Source: Vibrio splendidus (GTDB taxonomy: Bacteria; Pseudomonadota; Gammaproteobacteria; Enterobacterales; Vibrionaceae). Taken from it: 64,000 bases of DNA. Below, one piece after another: positions 26,821 through 36,129 of the stretch (position 1 is the first letter of the stretch; every line of letters begins with the position of its first letter). Below the pieces are notes generated by a model. It was not told the origin of the DNA, made no database searches, and saw nothing but the letters and a program-made list of their open reading frames with translations. The DNA is taken from contig NZ_AP025508.1 in assembly GCF_024347615.1 (NCBI RefSeq), positions 1,984,001-2,048,000 on the forward strand, given 5' to 3'. A program made the position numbers and the translations under genes.

Positions 26821-29800
26821 CTAGTCTGTCGACATACAGTTTAGATTCAATAGCATCAATTCGCGTAGTGCTACTGAGAACTTAGCAAACTCATGAACCG
26901 AACCCACTTTGAATTCGTTCAAGATGCTTTCCCAACGATGCAGAGAAACCGAGTTACTTTCCATCCAGTCATCAAGCGCTTTAATCACATCGATGTCTGA
27001 AGCACAACCGCAGTTAAGCACTTGGCCAGTTAGCTGACGTTGCTGCCAATCCAGATCTTCTCTGAATGCTGCACGTGCCAGCGCTTGCCAATTGTTGTCT
27101 ACTGCTTGACCATTGATTTGCTTCAAGAACCAGTGCAAAGACAAGCGATCGCCAAGATTGAAGTAAAGCTTAGACGCTTGTTGTACTGTTTTACCTGTTT
27201 CACGAGCCACTGTGGATATATCCAGTGCTGAGTACAAGCTAGACAAACGCGCGACTGAATTAGCCAACTCAGCGTTTACACCTTGGTCAATCCATAGCTG
27301 TGCCATTGCGTTATGCTCTTCTACTTCAGAAGCCACTAGGTTTTCATCCAGTTTCTCTGTGATAGTTAGAACATCACCTTGGTAAAGTTCAATCAGTGCT
27401 TTCACTGACTGTTTACCGGTACGGTTTCTTAGCAACCAACGAGCCAAGCGACGAAGTGTACGGCGAACATGGTAGATCAATTCGTATTGAGCTTCAGAAC
27501 TTGAAACATTGTCCAGTTCACGGATGCTCTTCAGAACTTTACCAAGACCGTAGATTTCACGTGATGCTGCGTAAGCATTGGCAATATCAACGATATTTGC
27601 GCCCGTCTCTTCTTGCAGACGAGTAACGAAGTTACAACCCATCTCGTTAACCATTTGGTTAGCCAGTGCAGTTGCAATGATTTCAGAACGTAGTGGATGA
27701 CTATCCATGTGTTGAGAATAGTTACGACGTAACGCTGTTGGGAAGTATTGCATAAGTTGTTGAGCATGGAATTCATCATTAGCGATATCATCACTAACAA
27801 GATCTTCTTTAAGCACCATTTTTCCGTAAGCGACAAGTACAGAAAGCTCTGGTCTTGTTAGGCCTTGGCCCTGCTTTTCACGCTCAAGCAGTGTTTCGTC
27901 ATCTGGGATGTATTCCAAACCACGATCCAAGTACCCTGCTTTCTCCATAGTGTGAATAAAGCGGATTTGCTCTTTTACTAGGCCAACACCTTGATGTTCA
28001 GTAACCGAAATAGACTCAGCTTGGCAATATGCGTCGTCTAGTACGATCTCGCCAACTTCATCTTCCATTGATTCAAGTACTTGGTTACGTTGCTTAACGG
28101 TTAGATCACCATTAGACACCAAACCATTCAGGAAGATCTTAATGTTTACTTCGTTATCCGAACAGTCAACACCACCAACGTTATCAACGAAGTCAGTATT
28201 AACGCGGCCACCCGTTAGCGCGTATTCGATACGACCCAGTTGAGTCATACCCAAGTTACCGCCTTCACCAACAACCTTAGCTTTCAGGTCACGGCCATCG
28301 ATACGAAGCACGTCATTTGCACGGTCACCAACATCAGTATGAGTCTCGTTTGAAGACTTAACATATGTACCGATACCGCCATTCCAAAGAAGATCAACCT
28401 GCATAGACAAGATCGCTTTGATCAAGTCATTTGGTGCCATTGATGCTTTCTTAGTACCCAGCATTTTCTGAATTTCAGGCGTCAAAGAGATAGACTTCGC
28501 TCGACGAGAGAAGATGCCACCACCTTGAGAAATCAGGTCTTTGTTGTAATCTTCCCAGCTTGAGCGAGGAAGATTAAACAAGCGCTCACGCTCTACCCAG
28601 CTTGATGCTGATTCTGGATTCGGGTCGATGAAAATATGCATGTGGTTAAACGCAGCTTGCATACGAATATGCTTAGACAACAGCATGCCGTTACCAAATA
28701 CATCGCCCGCCATATCACCTACACCGATAGCGGTAAAGTCCGTTGTTTGACAGTTGATGCCCATTTCACGGAAGTGACGTTTGACAGATTCCCAGCCACC
28801 TTTCGCCGTGATACCCATCGCTTTATGGTCGTAACCGTTAGAACCACCAGAGGCAAAGGCATCGCCTAACCAGAAATTGTATTCATCAGATACTGAGTTT
28901 GCTAGATCTGAGAACGTTGCTGTACCTTTATCGGCAGCAACAACCAAGTACGGATCATCTTCATCGTGACGAACAACACTCTTCGGTGGGATAACCTCGC
29001 CTTCAATGATGTTGTCTGATACGTCTAGTAGCGCACGGATGAAGCGCTTGTAACAACGTTGACCTTCAGCGAAGATCTCGTCTCGGCCAGACATCATGTG
29101 CTGACGCTTACAAACAAAACCACCTTTTGCACCAACCGGTACAATTACTGTGTTCTTAACTTGTTGTGCTTTAACTAGGCCTAGAATCTCAGTACGGAAA
29201 TCCTCTTGACGGTCTGACCAACGTAAACCACCACGAGCGACTTTACCGCCACGTAGATGCACACCTTCAATGTCTGGTGCGTAAACGAAGATCTCAAACG
29301 CAGGAACCGGCGCTGGGATATCTGGAATCTCGCTTGGTCTCATTTTCAGAGCCAACCAAGGTTTAGACTGTTTGTTGTCGTCTAACTGATAGTAGTTAGT
29401 ACGAAGCGTTGCTGTGATCATTTCCATGTAGCGACGAATGATACGATCATCATCCAAGCTTTCTACATGATCCAACTGTTCAGTGATCTTCTTGATAAGA
29501 TCTTGTTGGCCTTTCGCGCTGCCCTTCAATTTAGGATCAAAACGCTTGCCGAATAAGCTCACTAACCCTTTCGCTAGATCTGGGTAATGAGACAATGTGT
29601 CTTCGATGTATTGTTGACTGAATGGGAAACCAACTTGGCGCATGTAACGAGCATATGCACGTAAGATTGAGATTTCACGGCCAGAAAGACCCGCTCCCAA
29701 TACCAAGCGGTTGAAACCATCGCTGTCTAACTCACCCGCCCAAATTGCCGCAAAGGCTTGTTGGAATAGATCGCGAGCTTCACGAAGATCAATCGTCTTG

Positions 29801-31662
29801 TCACTCTTATGAAGCATCGAGAAATCAAGGATCCAATAAGTTACCCCATTGGTCTTGCGTACTTCATAAGGTGACTCACCAATAACGCGCAGGCCAAAGT
29901 TTTCAAGCATTGGCATCACATCAGACAGGTGAATCGGCTCGTCACTGTGATAGAACAACTTCAAACGAACAGCTTTAGAGTCTGCCGCCTCTTCTTGAGG
30001 TCGGTAGAAAAGCATGCCCAGTTTGTTGTCTTCACTTAGTGCTTCTAGACGCTCGATATCTGCAACAGCAGAACCAGGCATCATGTCTTCTTTGTACGAA
30101 CGTGGGAATGCACGCATGTACTCTTTCGATAACGGAAGACCTTTGCTCTCACCGAAGTTAGCAACGATTGATTCAGACAGGCGGTCATCCCACGTAGACG
30201 ATACTTCCATTAAATTTTGCTCAATTGTTTTCACGTCCACATCCATGTTGTTGTTATCAACACGAACAATATAGTGCGTTCTTGCCAGTGGGCTTTCAGA
30301 GAAGTATGTCGTGAATTCGACTTCTTCTTCACAACCGAAGTATTGCTTCAAGATGCGCTGGGTTTGACGACGAAGTTCGGTGTTGTAACGATCTTTTGTT
30401 ACGTAAACCATACAGCTGAAGAAACGGCCAAACGGGTCTTTTCGAACGAACAAACGCAGAAGGTCGCGATCTTGCATTTGTACTACACCCGTACCCACTT
30501 CAAGTAGCTCTTCTTCTCGAGCTTGAAGCAGTTCATCACGTGGGTAGTTTTCAAGAATGTTGTGCAGAGCTTTGTAAGAGTATGAACCCTGACGGTAACC
30601 ACTTGCATCTAAGATACGCTCAACTTTCTCGCGAACTAGAGGAATGGTTTCAACGGTCTGGTTATAAACAGCAGAAGTGTAAAGACCCGTAAAGCGATGC
30701 TCACCAATAACCTTGCCGTTTATATCAAACTTCTTGATACCGATGTAATCATTGTAAGCTGGGCGGTGAATGCGTGAAGCCGTGTTGCCCTTGGTTACGA
30801 TCAATACATACGGTTTTTTCGCTTCTAAGCGTGCCGAGTCAGAAAACTCAGACAGCTTAACGTTGCGTACACGATCTGAATTTGCGAACAAACCAAGGCC
30901 TTGCTCCTTGGTAGGTTGTAGTTCCGTGTCGCCATTTACAGAAACAAGGTCATATTCCTTGTAGCCCATAAACGTAAAGTTGTGCTCGCCTAACCAACGA
31001 AGGAAAGCCAGAGTTTCATCAAAGCGCTGGCCATCGACTGGAATCGTCTCTTTTTGCTGTTCAACTTGATTGGTGACTTCTTCAAGTCTTTCTACCATTT
31101 GTAGCCAGTCATTAACCACAAGGCCAGTATCGGTAAAAATATCCAGCAGCTCGGTTTTAAGCGCTGTCATTTCAGCTTTGCTGCTAAGACGGTCAACCTC
31201 AATATGGAAAAGCGATTGGAAAGCACCTTCATTGTTGCTGACACCAACAACGCTTCCCTTATCAGAACGTGAGATTTGTGTTGGGTTGTGAAGCATAAGG
31301 TGAGAAGAGAGGTCGAGGCGAGTTAATGCCATTTTTACAGAATCAACGAGGAATGGGCTATCTGGTACCACTATCTCAACGATAGTGTGAGTCGATTGCC
31401 AGCCTTGGCGACTTACTGTCGGGTTAAAAACACGAACAGAGATTTCGTCGGCTTTCTTTTCATTGATGTGATGCCATAAGCTAACTACAGCACCGTATAA
31501 ATCGGATTCGTTTCTCTGAGTCAGGTCGTCGTGAGAAACGTTACTAAACAAGTGTTGAGCAAGTTGAGTTACGAGAGGTCGATGAGCAAGGTCAAGTTTG
31601 TCTTGAATCAGTTTGTACACTTTTTCAAGTAAAACTGGAACCACAGTTTCACGTGCGGTCAT
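26821..31662 (-). CDS. gdhB: NAD-dependent glutamate dehydrogenase, large (about 180 kDa) type
   Basis: Deaminates glutamate to 2-oxoglutarate with NAD in catabolism. The ATG at 31662 has GGAG 8 bases upstream and gives 1613 residues; a TTG five codons earlier lacks a good site. N-terminal ACT-like regulatory segments (about 1-700) precede the catalytic GDH core (about 720-1230) with GGLRWSDR, VPVGAKGGFVCK, GVGDMAGDVFGNGM and GEGGNLGMTQLGR, then a helical C-terminal domain. It is monocistronic. The substrate binding Lys lies within the GAKGGFVCK region by family comparison. Confidence 0.95.
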   Translation of the reverse strand: MTARETVVPVLLEKVYKLIQDKLDLAHRPLVTQLAQHLFSNVSHDDLTQRNESDLYGAVVSLWHHINEKKADEISVRVFNPTVSRQGWQSTHTIVEIVVPDSPFLVDSVKMALTRLDLSSHLMLHNPTQISRSDKGSVVGVSNNEGAFQSLFHIEVDRLSSKAEMTALKTELLDIFTDTGLVVNDWLQMVERLEEVTNQVEQQKETIPVDGQRFDETLAFLRWLGEHNFTFMGYKEYDLVSVNGDTELQPTKEQGLGLFANSDRVRNVKLSEFSDSARLEAKKPYVLIVTKGNTASRIHRPAYNDYIGIKKFDINGKVIGEHRFTGLYTSAVYNQTVETIPLVREKVERILDASGYRQGSYSYKALHNILENYPRDELLQAREEELLEVGTGVVQMQDRDLLRLFVRKDPFGRFFSCMVYVTKDRYNTELRRQTQRILKQYFGCEEEVEFTTYFSESPLARTHYIVRVDNNNMDVDVKTIEQNLMEVSSTWDDRLSESIVANFGESKGLPLSKEYMRAFPRSYKEDMMPGSAVADIERLEALSEDNKLGMLFYRPQEEAADSKAVRLKLFYHSDEPIHLSDVMPMLENFGLRVIGESPYEVRKTNGVTYWILDFSMLHKSDKTIDLREARDLFQQAFAAIWAGELDSDGFNRLVLGAGLSGREISILRAYARYMRQVGFPFSQQYIEDTLSHYPDLAKGLVSLFGKRFDPKLKGSAKGQQDLIKKITEQLDHVESLDDDRIIRRYMEMITATLRTNYYQLDDNKQSKPWLALKMRPSEIPDIPAPVPAFEIFVYAPDIEGVHLRGGKVARGGLRWSDRQEDFRTEILGLVKAQQVKNTVIVPVGAKGGFVCKRQHMMSGRDEIFAEGQRCYKRFIRALLDVSDNIIEGEVIPPKSVVRHDEDDPYLVVAADKGTATFSDLANSVSDEYNFWLGDAFASGGSNGYDHKAMGITAKGGWESVKRHFREMGINCQTTDFTAIGVGDMAGDVFGNGMLLSKHIRMQAAFNHMHIFIDPNPESASSWVERERLFNLPRSSWEDYNKDLISQGGGIFSRRAKSISLTPEIQKMLGTKKASMAPNDLIKAILSMQVDLLWNGGIGTYVKSSNETHTDVGDRANDVLRIDGRDLKAKVVGEGGNLGMTQLGRIEYALTGGRVNTDFVDNVGGVDCSDNEVNIKIFLNGLVSNGDLTVKQRNQVLESMEDEVGEIVLDDAYCQAESISVTEHQGVGLVKEQIRFIHTMEKAGYLDRGLEYIPDDETLLEREKQGQGLTRPELSVLVAYGKMVLKEDLVSDDIANDEFHAQQLMQYFPTALRRNYSQHMDSHPLRSEIIATALANQMVNEMGCNFVTRLQEETGANIVDIANAYAASREIYGLGKVLKSIRELDNVSSSEAQYELIYHVRRTLRRLARWLLRNRTGKQSVKALIELYQGDVLTITEKLDENLVASEVEEHNAMAQLWIDQGVNAELANSVARLSSLYSALDISTVARETGKTVQQASKLYFNLGDRLSLHWFLKQINGQAVDNNWQALARAAFREDLDWQQRQLTGQVLNCGCASDIDVIKALDDWMESNSVSLHRWESILNEFKVGSVHEFAKFSVALRELMLLNLNCMSTD

Positions 31663-31890
31663 AGTCACACTCCACAATTAGAATTATATTTTATTATTAG
31701 GGGGCTTACTTAAGCTGGTGTTTGAATTGAGCCGTTGAGCTCTTTTCTACTAACGAGTTAAGCAAAGGTAATGCATTCATTTATTGTAAAAGCATTATTG
31801 AGAAATAGTTAATTGTTTTGGAGGTGGTAAGAGGTGAAATGTTTGATTATGTGATTAAGATTCCTTTTAACTCACTAGGCACGCCAAGGT

Positions 31891-32109
31891 TTACAGAGCT
31901 TCCAACTTAATAAACTTATTTTTTTGGTCAGTTGTCAGTCTAAACTGCCCTCTAACCCCTATTTGTGTAAGAAAAGGTCTGAACCGAGTTGCAGGTAGCT
32001 GTAGACGTAATCCAGTGGTCGTTATCACTTGGACTTTACTTGCCGCACCAGAATAGCTGGCCAAAAACTGCTGATATGAGATGTTAAGTTGGAAAATATA
32101 GCGATTCAT
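31891..32109 (-). CDS. DUF2835 family protein
   Basis: A 72-residue protein of unknown function. The ATG at 32109 is chosen because family members begin MNRY-F-LNISYQQFL; the longer frame adds 14 unrelated residues. Conserved elements are YSGAASKVQV, GLRLQLPA, RFRPFLTQ-GVRGQF and a final KLE. It lies between gdhB and pepN on the same strand, with about 230 bases on each side, so it is probably transcribed alone. Confidence 0.83.
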   Translation of the reverse strand: MNRYIFQLNISYQQFLASYSGAASKVQVITTTGLRLQLPATRFRPFLTQIGVRGQFRLTTDQKNKFIKLEAL

Positions 32110-32221
32110 ACGATACCTGTGTAAATATACAGTACCAGTATTTTTTGGCACTTAACGATGTCTGACTGTACAACTGAGCTTGAAAACTTGTCTAGCTTAT
32201 CGAAAATTCGATGACCCAGAA

Positions 32222-32257
32222 ACAAAAAAATCAGTGGCAGATATTCTCTACCACTGA
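32222..32257 (-). terminator. pepN terminator
   Basis: ATCAGTGG(C)AGA pairs with TCT(A)CCACTGAT around a 5-base loop, followed on the minus strand by seven T residues. It lies 90 bases past the pepN stop, beyond the tandem repeat. Confidence 0.85.
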
Positions 32258-32267
32258 TGACTTTTTG

Positions 32268-32327
32268 TTATTAGTAAACCGTTTGTTAGCAAGCCGCTTA
32301 TTAGCAAACCGCTTATTAACAAACAGT
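32268..32327. repeat. Tandem array, 4 x 15 bp
   Basis: Four adjacent 15-base units: TTATTAGTAAACCGT, TTGTTAGCAAGCCGC, TTATTAGCAAACCGC and TTATTAACAAACAGT. They sit between the pepN stop and its terminator, so they belong to the 3' untranslated RNA. The copies differ at several positions and are therefore not a recent slip. Confidence 0.85.
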
Positions 32328-32346
32328 TACCTTAATGAGCGCGAAC

Positions 32347-34953
32347 TTAAGCCTCTAGTGCTTTCGTCACTTTCTCAAACAAGTCTTTTGCTAGGTTGTC
32401 CATGTTCTTTAGCGTCTCAAGTTCTTTTCTGATCAGAGCTTGGCGGGCATCGTCGTACTTACGGAACTTAAGCAGCGGGTCAATCAAGCGCGAAGCCACT
32501 TGCGGGTTGCTGCTGTTCAGCTCACGTAGGATCTCGCCAGCAAACGCATAACCTTGACCTGACTTGTCATGGAATTGAACCGGGTTCATATTTAAGAACG
32601 AACCAACCAAGTTACGAGTGCGGTTCGGGTTTTTCAAACTAAACGCTTGGTGTGACATAGACGCCTTGATCACTTCAAGTGCGTTTGAACTTGGGTTCGT
32701 TCCTTGAAGAGCAAACCACTTGTCCATGACAAGACCATCGTGTTTCCACTTGTCGCTGTAATCCGCCATTAAAGTTTCACGACATGGGAGTTGTGCACTG
32801 TTCGCCGCGCCCATTGCTGCCATTGTGTCTGTCATGTTGTTTGCTTGCTGGTACATAGCGACAACCAAGTCATTACCCTTTTCAGTATGAGCCAAGTAAC
32901 TTAGACAAACTTTACGCAGAGTTCGCTTACCAATTGAATCATGGTCAATCGTGTATTCTGTTAATGCGTGACTGTGGTAAACCGCAGCAAGTTCATCTTC
33001 GAGCTCTTTCGCTAGCGTCACTTTCATCGCTTTCAATACAGATGCAACAGCATCGATATCGACACGCTCATACCAACCAGACACTTCATTATGACTTGGT
33101 AGAGAAAGCATCTCTGCAATAAACGCAGGCTCTAAAGAATCACTAAGCAGTACGCCACGGAATGCATCAACAACAGAAGCTGAAAGCTCAAACTCTTGAC
33201 CTTGTTGAACCTTCTCAACGTTACTGCGGATGTACTTAGCCAATAGCATTTGACCCGCATCCCAACGAGAGAACTCGTTACGAGCATTCACCATCAGGAA
33301 GATCAGCTCTTCATCTGAATAATCGTATTCCAATTTCACTGGCGCAGAGAATTCACGAAGTAGCGATGGGACCGGTTGCTCTGAAACGTTTTCAAACACA
33401 AACGTTTGTTCCGCTTCTTTAACGTCTAATACATTGTGAACTGGCTGACCGTTACATTGTAACTCAATCACATCACCCGACGCTGTGTAGAGCTCGATGT
33501 CTAGAGGAATATGCAGAGCCTGCTTTTCGGTTTGCTCATGAGTTGGCGCGGTTACTTGGCGAGTCGTTAACGTGTACTCTTTTTTCTCTGCATCGTAGTG
33601 GCTTTTAACAGACAGCGTCGGCGTACCAGACTGGCTGTACCATAAACGGAACTGAGACAGATCAACGCCCGACGCATCTTCCATTGCCGCGACGAAGTCT
33701 TCACACGTTGCCGCCGTGCCATCGTGACGTTCAAAGTACAGCTTCATGCCTTTTTGGAAACCTTCCTCACCTAACAATGTGTGGATCATTCGGATCACTT
33801 CACTGCCCTTTTCGTATACTGTCAATGTGTAGAAGTTATTCATTTCTATCACTTTTTCAGGACGAATTGGATGAGACATAGGGCTCGCATCTTCAGCGAA
33901 TTGTGGGCCGCGAATAATACGAACGTTATTGATGCGGTTTACTGCACGAGAACCAAGATCAGAAGAGAACTCTTGGTCACGAAATACCGTTAAACCTTCT
34001 TTCAAGCTTAACTGGAACCAATCGCGACAAGTGACTCGGTTACCAGTCCAGTTATGGAAATATTCATGGCCAATGACGGCTTCAATACCTAGGTAATCTG
34101 TATCAGTTGCTGTTTGGTCATTTGCTAAAACAAACTTAGAGTTGAATACGTTCAGGCCTTTGTTTTCCATCGCGCCCATGTTGAAGAAATCAACGGCCAC
34201 GATCATGTAGATGTCTAAGTCATACTCTAGATTGAAACGCTCTTCATCCCACTTCATTGAGTTAATCAAAGAAACCATCGCGTGGTTTGCGCGGTCGAGG
34301 TTGCCTTTGTCGACAAATATTTCTAGATCAACATTGCGACCAGATTGCGTGGTGTATGCGTCACGAAGTACATCGAAGTCACCCGCAACTAAAGCAAACA
34401 GGTACGCCGGTTTTGGATGTGGGTCTTGCCACTTCACCCAGTGACGACCGTTTTCAGCTTCGCCTTCATCTACACGGTTACCATTACTTAATAAGAATGG
34501 GTTTTCGGCTTTGTCTGCGATGACCGTTGTCGTGAATTTCGCCAACACATCTGGGCGATCCATATAATAAGTAATACGACGGAAACCTTCCGCTTCACAT
34601 TGAGTACAGAATGCACCACCTGATTTGTACAGGCCTTCAAGCGCGCTGTTCCCTTCAGGGTCGACTTCAGTCACGATCGTTAGCGTAAATTCTTTCGGAA
34701 GGTCATTCAGAGTAAGTAGAGTTTCAGACTGCTCATACTGCGTCCACTCCGTGCCTTCTACCAAAACAGACACCAACTTCAAGCCTTCACCATCAAGTAC
34801 TAATGTCGAGCTTTCTTTCTCCTGCTTAACACTAGAAACAGCGGTAATGATGGATGCCGAATCGTACAAATCGAAAGTAAGATCGATTTCAGAAATAGTG
34901 TGAGATGGTGATTGATAATCTTTACGATACTTGGCTTGAGGTGTATGTGCCAT
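32347..34953 (-). CDS. pepN: Aminopeptidase N
   Basis: Cytoplasmic M1 zinc metallopeptidase that removes N-terminal residues from peptides. The 868 residues include the GAMEN exopeptidase motif (MGAMENKGL), the zinc site HEYFHNWTGN with the downstream Glu in LKEGLTVF, and the transition-state Tyr region (LTVYEKGSEV). The C-terminal helical domain is full length. Single gene with its own terminator. Confidence 0.97.
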   Translation of the reverse strand: MAHTPQAKYRKDYQSPSHTISEIDLTFDLYDSASIITAVSSVKQEKESSTLVLDGEGLKLVSVLVEGTEWTQYEQSETLLTLNDLPKEFTLTIVTEVDPEGNSALEGLYKSGGAFCTQCEAEGFRRITYYMDRPDVLAKFTTTVIADKAENPFLLSNGNRVDEGEAENGRHWVKWQDPHPKPAYLFALVAGDFDVLRDAYTTQSGRNVDLEIFVDKGNLDRANHAMVSLINSMKWDEERFNLEYDLDIYMIVAVDFFNMGAMENKGLNVFNSKFVLANDQTATDTDYLGIEAVIGHEYFHNWTGNRVTCRDWFQLSLKEGLTVFRDQEFSSDLGSRAVNRINNVRIIRGPQFAEDASPMSHPIRPEKVIEMNNFYTLTVYEKGSEVIRMIHTLLGEEGFQKGMKLYFERHDGTAATCEDFVAAMEDASGVDLSQFRLWYSQSGTPTLSVKSHYDAEKKEYTLTTRQVTAPTHEQTEKQALHIPLDIELYTASGDVIELQCNGQPVHNVLDVKEAEQTFVFENVSEQPVPSLLREFSAPVKLEYDYSDEELIFLMVNARNEFSRWDAGQMLLAKYIRSNVEKVQQGQEFELSASVVDAFRGVLLSDSLEPAFIAEMLSLPSHNEVSGWYERVDIDAVASVLKAMKVTLAKELEDELAAVYHSHALTEYTIDHDSIGKRTLRKVCLSYLAHTEKGNDLVVAMYQQANNMTDTMAAMGAANSAQLPCRETLMADYSDKWKHDGLVMDKWFALQGTNPSSNALEVIKASMSHQAFSLKNPNRTRNLVGSFLNMNPVQFHDKSGQGYAFAGEILRELNSSNPQVASRLIDPLLKFRKYDDARQALIRKELETLKNMDNLAKDLFEKVTKALEA

Positions 34954-35040
34954 GACGGGTTCCTTTTGATCGTTATACGTAATTATTTTTTAACTGTATA
35001 TATCTAAAGGTTGAGCGCCAAGAACACAAGAGGATTATTG

Positions 35041-35071
35041 AAAAAAGGAGGCATTGTAAGAAAATGCCTCC
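35041..35071 (-). terminator. Terminator of the gene at 35172
   Basis: GGAGGCATT and AATGCCTCC with a 7-base loop, followed on the minus strand by TTTTTT. Confidence 0.88.
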
Positions 35072-35171
35072 ATGTTTTGCTATTTTATCAATCAAATCAG
35101 ACACGAACGGCTAAGAAATGAACTGTGAACCATATTATCAACGAGCCCGACTTTACGGCGAGATATAGTGC

Positions 35172-35855
35172 TTAACGAATGCGATTGAGCACCGCAAACA
35201 TGTCTCCTTCTTCACCTTGAAGCGTCAACACATCACTGTTCAATGTGTAACGAGTACCGTGTTCGCCATTTTCATACAGCAATACTAATTGGTCGCCTTC
35301 GGTGTAATACACTCCGCGACGAATGACTTCTCCCCCTTCTTCATCGGACACTCGGAACATGAAGATAAAGTCAGGCTGAAGCACTAAATCCATTTTTTGA
35401 ATGTTACTGGCACGCAAATCGCTCCCGGAAAGTTCTGCGCTTGACCATATTCCTGCCAGGGCGTTGGGCAAGGCTTTGGTGAACATAACGCCGTTAAGGT
35501 TCAGCATATTGTGATTACTGCTGTAAGCGTAAACCTGAGGCTCAGAAGTATTCAAACCCAAAATAATGGTGTCTTCATTGGCGTTATACAAACCTTCCCA
35601 ATGGTCGACACTGTAGTCTTTCTTCTGAATATCAATGGAGAAAGAGTAGTTTGAGTCGAGAGTCAGCTTAATTGCTCTAAAATTTTCAGTGCCTTGTTCA
35701 GGATCTGGGTTCATTAAATACCAATCACCAAGCAACAGAGGAAGGTCAAAATGAGATAGGTTGCTATCACTTTTTGATTGTTGATCGCTCGAAGCGACCT
35801 CACTTCCAAAAGCAACAAAACTTAAACAAGATAAAAATAGTAGAATCCATTTCAT
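35172..35855 (-). CDS. Exported two-module beta-rich protein, unknown function
   Basis: A 227-residue protein starting MKWILLFLSCLSFVAFG, a signal peptide. The ATG at 35855 has a strong GAGGGGG site; the longer frame would bury the signal peptide 29 residues inside. The mature part shows two similar modules: LLGDWY...LTLDSNYSFSI...WEGLYN..EDTIIL (about 40-130) and LAGIWS...LVLQPDFIFMF...RRGVYYTEGDQLVLL (about 132-225). Each looks like a small lipocalin-like barrel half. I do not recognise a family. Monocistronic, with its own terminator. Confidence 0.75.
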   Translation of the reverse strand: MKWILLFLSCLSFVAFGSEVASSDQQSKSDSNLSHFDLPLLLGDWYLMNPDPEQGTENFRAIKLTLDSNYSFSIDIQKKDYSVDHWEGLYNANEDTIILGLNTSEPQVYAYSSNHNMLNLNGVMFTKALPNALAGIWSSAELSGSDLRASNIQKMDLVLQPDFIFMFRVSDEEGGEVIRRGVYYTEGDQLVLLYENGEHGTRYTLNSDVLTLQGEEGDMFAVLNRIR

Positions 35856-36054
35856 ACGCGCCCCCTCGTTTTCTTTAAGCTTAGGCACGTAATGAATAGA
35901 AAGCGAAAAAATATGATCCAAGTCACTAAATTTTAAGTGCAAAGTAACTTAAATGTCATTATTCGACACAAAATAGAGCTAAATGACCCTGAGTATTGAG
36001 TGTTCTTTGCGACAATCTCAACGGTTACAATCAGGTATTCCTGTCAAATCATAG

Positions 36055-36086
36055 ACAAAAAAAAGCGAGCCTAGGCTCGCTTTTTA
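36055..36086. terminator. prc operon terminator
   Basis: AAAGCGAGCC and GGCTCGCTTT around TA, flanked by an A run and a T run, about 45 bases past the prc stop. Confidence 0.92.
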
Positions 36087-36129
36087 AATTGTGCATCTTT
36101 AAACAATCACCTTTTAACAGGTATTTGCT

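Noticed and set aside
32211-32432. Plus-strand 73-codon frame across the tandem array near pepN
   Set aside because: It runs through the pepN terminator and into the antisense of pepN, and has no ribosome site; the pentapeptide pattern is explained by the 15-bp repeat.
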